A stretch of 52,608 nt of DNA, from NCBI GenBank assembly GCA_018064935.1, contig JAGHUF010000023.1:1-52608 (forward strand), given 5' to 3'. A program made the translations under genes and the position numbers. The notes under the pieces are model-generated. The model saw only the letters and a list, made by a program, of their open reading frames with translations. It was not told where the DNA came from and did no database searches. Origin of the DNA: Candidatus Merdinaster equi (GTDB taxonomy: Bacteria; Bacillota; Clostridia; Lachnospirales; Lachnospiraceae). Of this stretch, positions 1-5,671 are shown in pieces. Position 1 is the first letter of the stretch. Each line of letters opens with the position of its first letter.

Positions 1-47
1 GTAAGTCCATCCTCAGTTGTATACATTAATATGTTTGAATTTGGCAT
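1..47 (-). CDS. RhuM-like protein, N-terminal fragment (cut by window edge)
   Basis: Only the first 15 or so codons are in the window. The start is an ATG at 47 that overlaps the stop codon of the HTH gene upstream (TAATG), preceded by the Shine-Dalgarno sequence GAGGTGAG. The visible peptide begins MPNSNILMYTTEDGLT. The I-x-M-Y-T-T-E-D-G pattern resembles the N-terminus of the RhuM/virulence-protein family, which has an 'I-Y-x-T-E-D-G-x-T-K-I' start, but the fragment is far too short to be sure. The translational overlap says it is expressed together with the small HTH protein. Confidence 0.4.
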   Translation of the reverse strand, partial: MPNSNILMYTTEDGL

Positions 48-247
48 TATTTCTCACCTCTGTCTTTCACAAGTTCCTCATACTTAAGCTGATAAGCTAT
101 CAACCTTGGTATACATTCTGGTGGAGTTCTTCTTGCAGCTTCCCAGTCCTCCAATGTACGAACAGGGATGCCCGTATGCTCAGAAAATTCTTTGCGGGAC
201 ATCCCTACGCTTTCTCTTAATTCTTTTATGTTTTTTGCTGTATCCAT
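47..247 (-). CDS. Small HTH (XRE-like) DNA-binding protein
   Basis: A 66-residue protein that is almost entirely one helix-turn-helix domain: helix 1 'NIKELRESVGMS', then 'RKEFSEHTGIPVRTLEDWE', the usual turn and recognition helix of XRE/Cro-type regulators. A start at 262 is possible on paper, but the ATG at 247 has a GCGAGG Shine-Dalgarno 6 bases upstream, so 247 is preferred. The stop codon overlaps the start of the RhuM-like gene. Upstream are a promoter with correct spacing and repeated CGCAATGCG sites that overlap it, which suggests autoregulation. No catalytic domain is present. It could be a toxin-antitoxin-like or mobile-element regulator; the sequence does not decide. Confidence 0.8.
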   Translation of the reverse strand: MDTAKNIKELRESVGMSRKEFSEHTGIPVRTLEDWEAARRTPPECIPRLIAYQLKYEELVKDRGEK

Positions 248-257
248 ATTTTTACCT

Positions 258-312
258 CGCAATGCGTTCTATAATTTTAAGTATAGCCCATTCGCAATTT
301 TCACGCAATGCG
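258..312 (-). promoter_or_regulatory. Promoter of the HTH gene with repeated operator-like sites
   Basis: On the minus strand a -35 TTGCGT (303-308), a 17-base spacer and a -10 TATACT (280-285) form a good sigma-A promoter. The 9-base near-palindrome CGCAATGCG occurs at 304-312, overlapping the -35 box, and again at 258-266, just before the ribosome-binding site. A partial copy, CGCAAT, lies at 293-298 inside the spacer. Inference: these are binding sites for the HTH protein encoded immediately downstream. Confidence 0.6.
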
Positions 313-341
313 AGCATTAACAAAATAAAACCAATCAGCAG

Positions 342-893
342 CTATTTGACATCATATTTCTTTCTTAATCTATTAAACCCTGCAGTGCATCTTGTGATTA
401 ATACAATATACATAAACATCAATACAATCCACATGATATAAAATCCAATTGAAACAGGATCTGTATAATTTCCACCTATAATCATACGCATTACTTGAGG
501 AATAATAATGCATAAAAATATAGCTACTAGCGGAATCATCTTACGTTTATTAATTCGTTCCATCATTTCGATTCTTGATTCATTATCATTGAAAATCTCA
601 TCGTCGGTTCCATCATCCAGCTTACAAAAATAACTGAATTCATTTAAATCCTGTATATACTCCCAACCATAGTCCTTAAACATCTGAAGATAGCTTTCTC
701 GATCTTCTTTCTTCTGTGGATTAAAATCAATACGATAAATCATATTTGTTGGTTCACTTTTTCTAAAATGATAAATCCCTGGCAAGGTTACCTTTTCAAA
801 AAGATATCCCTTCTTTGCCATGTCACATAAATATTCTTCCTCTTCTTCATATTCAGGTAAAAAGAAAAAACGTAATTCTTTTTTATCTGCCAT
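342..893 (-). CDS. DUF2812 domain membrane protein
   Basis: A 183-residue protein. The N-terminal two thirds (about 1-125) are soluble and match the DUF2812 pattern: 'KKELRFFFLPEYEEEEEYLCDMAKKGYLF', then 'Y.F.KSEP.NMIYRIDF' and 'DGWEY'-like motifs. Two hydrophobic segments follow ('MIPLVAIFLCIIIPQVMRMII' and 'IGFYIMWIVLMFMYIVLI'), ending in a basic tail. The frame opens at 932, but the ATG at 893 has an AAGGAG site 9 bases upstream, and that site lies in the last codons of the PadR gene, so 893 is the start. DUF2812 proteins are typically encoded next to a PadR regulator, as here. Their biochemical role is unknown; the regulator pair suggests an envelope-stress or drug response. Confidence 0.85.
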   Translation of the reverse strand: MADKKELRFFFLPEYEEEEEYLCDMAKKGYLFEKVTLPGIYHFRKSEPTNMIYRIDFNPQKKEDRESYLQMFKDYGWEYIQDLNEFSYFCKLDDGTDDEIFNDNESRIEMMERINKRKMIPLVAIFLCIIIPQVMRMIIGGNYTDPVSIGFYIMWIVLMFMYIVLITRCTAGFNRLRKKYDVK

Positions 894-897
894 CTTA

Positions 898-1209
898 TTA
901 TTCTCCTTTGCTATTTCTATATAGTCTCTCAATCCTTTTTAATTCAATCTCAAGCACTTCTTTTCCTAGTTCTGTAATGATGTAAGATTTTCTCTTATCT
1001 TCTTCCTTTACAAAAGATATTAAGTTATCATTTTCCATCTTGGATAATGTCCCATACATTGTTCCTGGGCTAATCGTTAAATCTCCATTTGTCATGTCCT
1101 TAACCTTAAGTCCTATGTTATATCCGTGCATTTCTTCCTGTAGACAAAAAAGAATATAAAATCCCGTTTCTGTCATAGGAACATATACTTTCTTAATGTG
1201 AGCATCCAT
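898..1209 (-). CDS. PadR family transcriptional regulator
   Basis: A 103-residue winged-helix repressor. It shows the family hallmarks: 'ETGFYILFCLQEEMHGYNI' (helix 1-2), 'ISPGTMYGTLSKMENDNLI' (recognition helix) and 'RKSYIITELGKEVLEIE' (wing and dimerisation helix). The start at 1209 has a GGGGGGAG Shine-Dalgarno 7 bases upstream. It is the first gene of a two-gene operon with the DUF2812 membrane protein; four bases separate the stop from the next start. Two palindromes in its own promoter point to autorepression, as is usual in this family; the ligand cannot be read from sequence. Confidence 0.92.
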   Translation of the reverse strand: MDAHIKKVYVPMTETGFYILFCLQEEMHGYNIGLKVKDMTNGDLTISPGTMYGTLSKMENDNLISFVKEEDKRKSYIITELGKEVLEIELKRIERLYRNSKGE

Positions 1210-1239
1210 TATGTTACTCCCCCCTGTATTCCACTACGA

Positions 1240-1289
1240 TATATCGCACTTCGTTATATTTTATATCACACTGCGATATATGTTGTCAA
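1240..1289 (-). promoter_or_regulatory. padR promoter with two tandem operators
   Basis: The -35 box TTGACA (1284-1289) is perfect; the -10 is ATATAA/TATAAA (about 1260-1266) at 17-18 bases. A 19-bp palindrome TATATCACA-C-TGCGATATA (1262-1280) fills the spacer. A second, weaker copy, TATATCGCA-C-TTCGTTATA (1240-1258), lies just downstream of the -10. The centres (1249 and 1271) are 22 bp apart, close to two helical turns, so two dimers could sit on one DNA face. Confidence 0.75.
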
Positions 1290-1290
1290 T

Positions 1291-1318
1291 AAAAAAGTTG
1301 ATAAATTTCTTTATCAAC
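1291..1318 (-). terminator. Rho-independent terminator downstream of the rRNA methyltransferase gene
   Basis: On the minus strand a 9-bp stem GTTGATAAA/TTTATCAAC closes a GAAA tetraloop (1297-1318) and is followed by six T residues (1291-1296). It lies about 170 bases after the stop of the rlmD-like gene and just before the padR promoter. The stem is AT-rich, so efficiency may be moderate. Confidence 0.7.
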
Positions 1319-1487
1319 TCTTTTTACAAATCATAATCTATATATTATTCGCGCACGTCTGAGTCTCTAAATTCATCCGAACGTCCGCGAATAGTTCCTT
1401 ACCCTCTTGGACTTAAACTTGCTATATTCACATTAATAATCTATAAAAACACAGGTACATATTCGCGGAAAAATCCCTGAAACCTGC

Positions 1488-2987
1488 TTATACTGGGGCT
1501 TTACGCGATAACAAGCAAACAGTCTCAACATGCACTGTATGACTGAACTGATCCACAGGGCGTACTTTTTGGAGCGAGTAGCCGCCGTCGCATAGAATTC
1601 GAAGGTCTCGTGCAAGAGAAGCACTGTCGCAGCTTACGTATACGATTCTATTCGGGCTCATGCGAAGCATTGTTTCAAGGCATGCCTCATCGCAGCCCTT
1701 CCTAGGAGGATCAACAACAATTACATCTGGAGATTTCATATCGTAGTTCGGGGAATTATGGGGACTCCCAGAATTGCTAGCTGAAGATAAGCTCGGGTCA
1801 GAATGCGTCTCAGCGTCATAGAATTCTGGCAGTATTTCTTCTGCTTTGCCTGTGAAAAATTCCGCGTTATCAATTCCATTTCTTTTCGCATTTTCTTTCG
1901 CATCTGCAATCGCTTCAGGCACGATTTCAACACCGTATACTTTGCCAGCATTTCCCGCAAGAAAAAGGGAGATAGTTCCAATTCCGCAATACAAATCCCA
2001 GACAGCTTCTTTTCCGGTCAATCCGGCATACGAGAGAGCGAGAGAGTACAATTTCTCTGTCTGATATGGGTTAACCTGATAAAATGATCTCGGAGAAATG
2101 TGATACGAGATGGATTTTCCAGTAAACTCGCTTAACTCAGAATTATATATGCGAATTGAATCGCTTATGGTGTCGTTACCCCAAATTGTCTTGGTGGTGT
2201 CGCCCATAACTACATTAGTATTCTTTTTATTTATATTTATGGAAATGCTTGATACATTTTCTACTGCTCGTCGGATGTTGTCGATAAATGAAGCTTCACT
2301 CGGGAGTGTGTCAGAGTTAATGATGATACATACAAGCATCTCGGAACTTTCGCGTGAAGAACGAATCAGTACATGTCGTATGATTCCAGTCTGTGTCTCT
2401 TCATCATATGGAGGAATATTCTTTTCCTGCATTGTGGCAAGAATGGCATTGAGGATATTCTTGTTACGCTCGTCACCAAGAAGACAGTCTTCACAAGGGA
2501 TAATGCTGTGTGTCCTTCCGGCATAGAAGCCGGCAACAGGATTGCCTTCTTTATCTTTACCAATGGGATAAAGTGCCTTATTTCTATAGCGATAATTAGG
2601 ATCTGAGCCTACGATAGGTTCAAAGATGGGCTCAAGTTCCTCTGGAGAAAAACCACCAATTCTAATTAGGTTGTTCCTTACCTTATCTTCCTTAAAACGC
2701 AATTCTCTTTCATATGAAAGTGATTGAAGCTGGCAACCACCACATTGCCTGCTGACGGGACAAGGAGGAACAACTCTGTGTTCAGATGGAGATATAATAC
2801 GCTCAGTTTTAGCGTAGGCATAGCTCTTTTTAGGCTTGAGAATTCGCGCCTCTACGGTATCGCCGATAAGGGCATCTTTAACAAAAAGGGTATAGCCGTC
2901 AACTCGGCCAATACCCTCTCCATCATTTCCCAAATCTGTGATTGAAACTGTAGTCAAATCATTCTTTTTATATATGAAGTCACCCAT
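1488..2987 (-). CDS. rlmD: 23S rRNA (uracil-C5)-methyltransferase, RlmD/TrmA family
   Basis: A 499-residue SAM-dependent RNA methyltransferase. Order of parts: TRAM domain (about 8-65, 'ITDLGNDGEGIGRVDGYTLFV'), iron-sulfur cysteines C76, C82, C85 and C165 ('CPVSRQCGGC', 'IIPCEDC'), then a Rossmann methyltransferase with 'WDLYCGIGTISLFL', 'DPPRKGC' and the catalytic-cysteine motif 'VYVSCDSASLARDL'. These are the marks of RlmC/RlmD-type m5U methyltransferases, which modify U747 and/or U1939 of 23S rRNA; RlmCD-type dual specificity is common in Firmicutes and cannot be excluded. The start has an AAGGA site. A Ser/Asn/Pro-rich stretch of about 25 residues ('SLSSASNSGSPHNSPN') interrupts the domain just before the DPP motif and looks like a surface-loop insertion. 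Confidence 0.9.
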   Translation of the reverse strand: MGDFIYKKNDLTTVSITDLGNDGEGIGRVDGYTLFVKDALIGDTVEARILKPKKSYAYAKTERIISPSEHRVVPPCPVSRQCGGCQLQSLSYERELRFKEDKVRNNLIRIGGFSPEELEPIFEPIVGSDPNYRYRNKALYPIGKDKEGNPVAGFYAGRTHSIIPCEDCLLGDERNKNILNAILATMQEKNIPPYDEETQTGIIRHVLIRSSRESSEMLVCIIINSDTLPSEASFIDNIRRAVENVSSISININKKNTNVVMGDTTKTIWGNDTISDSIRIYNSELSEFTGKSISYHISPRSFYQVNPYQTEKLYSLALSYAGLTGKEAVWDLYCGIGTISLFLAGNAGKVYGVEIVPEAIADAKENAKRNGIDNAEFFTGKAEEILPEFYDAETHSDPSLSSASNSGSPHNSPNYDMKSPDVIVVDPPRKGCDEACLETMLRMSPNRIVYVSCDSASLARDLRILCDGGYSLQKVRPVDQFSHTVHVETVCLLSRKAPV

Positions 2988-3066
2988 TCTTATATCCTTA
3001 TGAATGTTGTTTTCGGTTGGTTTTACAAAATCATTTTGCGGAAAAAACTATCCAGAAAACGATATG

Positions 3067-4011
3067 CTAGTCCATTCTTGTCATTCGTATATTGCTTTCG
3101 AGAAACTTGTTATATCCCAGCCAATCCAAGCTGTTTGATGCTTCAAATGCCTCGGTGAAGGTCTCCATTTTTGCATCTGTGTTGTCTGCGAAATACAGAG
3201 CTGTCGCCTCAATTAATGCCGGCTTTTTAGGAGAGCCATACTCGAGTTCGCCGTGGTGAGCAACGATGCAATGCTTTAGCTCGCGCTCCAATGTCTTGGG
3301 AAAAGAAGGAATCTCCCGGATGCGGTCACCTATCATTTCAACGCCCATGACAATGTGACCAAGCAGTTGGCCTTCGTCGGTGTAGTCGTTCATTGGAAAT
3401 GCAGAATATTCGCAAATTTTACCCATATCATGGCAAATTGCAGCGGTAATAAGAAGATCGCGCTTGAGCATAGGGTATCTTGTGCAGTAGAAATTACAAA
3501 GTGAAGCAACAGATAGAGTGTGCTCTACCAGTCCGCCAACGAAAGCATGATGAACACTTTTTGCAGCGGATGAGAAACGGAATCTCTTTATAAAATCTGC
3601 GTCATCCTTGAAGAAAGAGCAGAGGAGTTTATTGAGATATGGATTTTCAACTGAATCAATAAGTGACAGGAGCTGCTGCCACATCTCATCTATGTTTTTC
3701 TTTGTCATGGGGAGATAGTCAGAAGGGTCATATTCCCCCTCGCCAGCAACTCGAACTCGCTTGATTGATATCTGAAGCTGTCCATTGAAAGAAGTAACAT
3801 CGCCGACAACATCAATGTAATCTAATGCATCAAAGTCATCGATTCCCTGCGAGCCAACGTCCCAAATTTTGCAATCCATTGTTCCGGTTTTGTCCTGAAT
3901 AATTACATTGTCATAGGGCTTTCCATTTTTGGTTACAGCACTGGTTTTTTGCTTGCATAAGTATACTCCGCTTACGCGGTCTCCATCGTGATAATCTTTG
4001 ATATATTTCAT
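3067..4011 (-). CDS. yhaM: 3'-5' exoribonuclease YhaM-type (OB-fold + HD domain)
   Basis: A 314-residue protein with an N-terminal OB-fold nucleic-acid-binding domain (about 10-95, 'NVIIQDKTGTMDCKIWDV') and a C-terminal HD phosphohydrolase domain with its metal ligands visible: 'HHAFVGGLVEHTLSV', 'ICHDMGK' and 'HCIVAHHGE'. This architecture and length match YhaM/CbfA of Bacillus and Staphylococcus, which trim RNA and single-stranded DNA 3' ends. It lies in a minus-strand run with the HtrA-like gene (40 bases upstream) and rlmD (79 bases downstream), so the three may be cotranscribed. The spacing from AAGGA to ATG is somewhat long (about 13 bases). Confidence 0.88.
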   Translation of the reverse strand: MKYIKDYHDGDRVSGVYLCKQKTSAVTKNGKPYDNVIIQDKTGTMDCKIWDVGSQGIDDFDALDYIDVVGDVTSFNGQLQISIKRVRVAGEGEYDPSDYLPMTKKNIDEMWQQLLSLIDSVENPYLNKLLCSFFKDDADFIKRFRFSSAAKSVHHAFVGGLVEHTLSVASLCNFYCTRYPMLKRDLLITAAICHDMGKICEYSAFPMNDYTDEGQLLGHIVMGVEMIGDRIREIPSFPKTLERELKHCIVAHHGELEYGSPKKPALIEATALYFADNTDAKMETFTEAFEASNSLDWLGYNKFLESNIRMTRMD

Positions 4012-4050
4012 ATGAGTATCCGTTTCCTTTCTATAATCTATAAATAAAAA

Positions 4051-5565
4051 TTACTGCGTATCAAGAACAACATTCAGTTCCATGCTCTTGAATTCTTCTT
4101 TTACCTGGCGCTCTAGATGAATGACAATTTCATCCCCGGGTTTCTTAGTCATCAGATAATTAGTTAATTCCATCATTGAATGTATCTGAGTGTCATCAAT
4201 CTGAGTAATAATATCATTTGCTTTTATTCCGCTTTTCATTGCGGGTGATCCTATCTCAAATCTATTCACATATATTCCGCGAGGAAGCGAAAGCGATTGG
4301 GACAGCGAGTATGTGATATCTGTTCCGTAGATTCCAAATCTAGATTTTTCTTTCTCGCTTTGAAGTGTGTCAATTACTCGCCTGAGCTCAGTAATTCCGA
4401 TAGCAGAAATCTGATTCTGTAAATCATCATCATTTGATGAATTATCAATGAAACCTATTACATTGCCAGAATAGTTTATCAGAACACCGCTGGCGCTTCG
4501 GCTTCCATATATATCTGTTGTTATCAGGGTATAATTGGCATCCATCATATGGATAATTCCATTTACGCTTGTAATGAATCCAAAAGACAGGAAACCACCC
4601 GATGAAGCTGGAGAACCAATAGCAATCACAGGACGACCGGAATTGAGTCCGATGTTTGAAGAACCAAGTGTTGCTACATTTATGGTGTTAAGAGCTGATT
4701 CAGATAACTCAGAAACGGGCACTGACAGAAGACAGGTGCCTGTCTGAATATCGGACGAGATGACCTCACAGGAGGTTACTGTACCATCCTCAAAGGTTAT
4801 ATATGGGACCCCGTCGTAGGGCGTTTTCAATCTTTTTGTAAAAATGTGAATCGCCGTATCTGAGATGTCAACAATAATTCCAGAAACAATGCTGTCCTTA
4901 TCGTACCCCTCCATGAACAAATCAAATTCCGAAGTAACATATGTAACCTGAACCATGCTTTTCATGGCCTCGTGAGCAATTCCGGATAATTCTGTGTACA
5001 GCTTCTCATAATCACTTGCAGATAACTGTGGTGATGCAACTTCAGAAGGCGTAGCGGTATTGGCAGAATCAGTACCTGTCGAGGGGTCACTATCGGAAGG
5101 TGTTTCACTTGCACCTGGTTTTGAGGTGGACGAGTCGGGAACTTCGGCCACGTTTGCCGATGTAGCATCGCCGCCGGGATTCGCACTAGCATCGCTTTCG
5201 TTTAGCGAAGATGAATTGCCAAGCGATTCGGACGAACCAGTATTGTTATCATTCAGATTGGGCTGGTCAGCCAGGTATGTTTCATCAGCAACTTCGTTTT
5301 CCGGAGGAAGAGTGTCCTCTGGGAGCTTTTCATTTTTATCTTCTGGAAGGTTTACTGCTTCGGTTTCCTTATCTGGTGAAACCCAGTTGGAGATAATTGG
5401 TTCCATTAGGAAAAAAGCAAGACACGCGATGATTCCGAATAAAAGCGCAAAAAGTGCTGTGAGTAATGTACGCATGAGGAGCTTCTTCTTATTAATAGGA
5501 CGCTCTTTAATTTTCTCCCGGACGAATTCGTAAGACTCGTCTTCGTTAGTGCTTTTTGATGCCAT
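4051..5565 (-). CDS. Membrane-anchored HtrA-like protein with PDZ domain, probably inactive protease
   Basis: A 504-residue protein: cytoplasmic tail (1-30), one membrane span (about 31-54), a long acidic Ser/Thr/Asn/Pro-rich linker (about 60-185), a trypsin-like domain (about 190-405) and a PDZ domain (about 410-500, 'GIYVNRFEIGSPAMKSGIKANDIITQID'). This is HtrA/DegP-like architecture, but the catalytic motifs are degraded. The His motif position reads 'AIHIFTKRL' instead of 'ILTNNHVV'. The Asp motif reads 'TGTCLLSV' instead of 'TDLAVLKV'. The Ser motif reads 'YGSRSASGVLIN' instead of 'GNSGGPLVN', with Ala358 apparently where the nucleophile should be. A substrate-binding or sensing role outside the membrane is therefore more likely than proteolysis. 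It is divergent from mutS2. Confidence 0.8.
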   Translation of the reverse strand: MASKSTNEDESYEFVREKIKERPINKKKLLMRTLLTALFALLFGIIACLAFFLMEPIISNWVSPDKETEAVNLPEDKNEKLPEDTLPPENEVADETYLADQPNLNDNNTGSSESLGNSSSLNESDASANPGGDATSANVAEVPDSSTSKPGASETPSDSDPSTGTDSANTATPSEVASPQLSASDYEKLYTELSGIAHEAMKSMVQVTYVTSEFDLFMEGYDKDSIVSGIIVDISDTAIHIFTKRLKTPYDGVPYITFEDGTVTSCEVISSDIQTGTCLLSVPVSELSESALNTINVATLGSSNIGLNSGRPVIAIGSPASSGGFLSFGFITSVNGIIHMMDANYTLITTDIYGSRSASGVLINYSGNVIGFIDNSSNDDDLQNQISAIGITELRRVIDTLQSEKEKSRFGIYGTDITYSLSQSLSLPRGIYVNRFEIGSPAMKSGIKANDIITQIDDTQIHSMMELTNYLMTKKPGDEIVIHLERQVKEEFKSMELNVVLDTQ

Positions 5566-5639
5566 ATTAATGTAAATGCCCTTTCTGTATCATGCCTCAC
5601 AAAAGAGATAGTAAATTCCATAACAGTATAGCCCGAAAA

Positions 5640-5665
5640 CCCCTTTCTTGTAAAGAAACGGGGGG
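5640..5665 (+). promoter_or_regulatory. Hairpin that would sequester the mutS2 ribosome-binding site
   Basis: CCCCTTTCTT (5640-5649) can pair with AAGAAA-C-GGGG (5653-5663) across a GTA loop, a 10-bp stem with one bulged C. The G run (5660-5665) is also the only Shine-Dalgarno candidate for the mutS2 start at 5672. If the hairpin forms in the mRNA it would mask translation initiation. There is no T run, so it is not a terminator. Confidence 0.45.
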
Positions 5666-5671
5666 TATGCT

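Noticed and set aside
860-960. Possible larger fusion of PadR and DUF2812
   Set aside because: The DUF2812 frame is open upstream to 932 inside padR, but padR ends with a clear stop at 898 and a proper ribosome-binding site precedes ATG 893.
1433-1624. 63-codon minus-strand frame overlapping the end of rlmD
   Set aside because: It is an alternate-frame shadow of the rlmD 3' end with no ribosome-binding site and no recognisable features.
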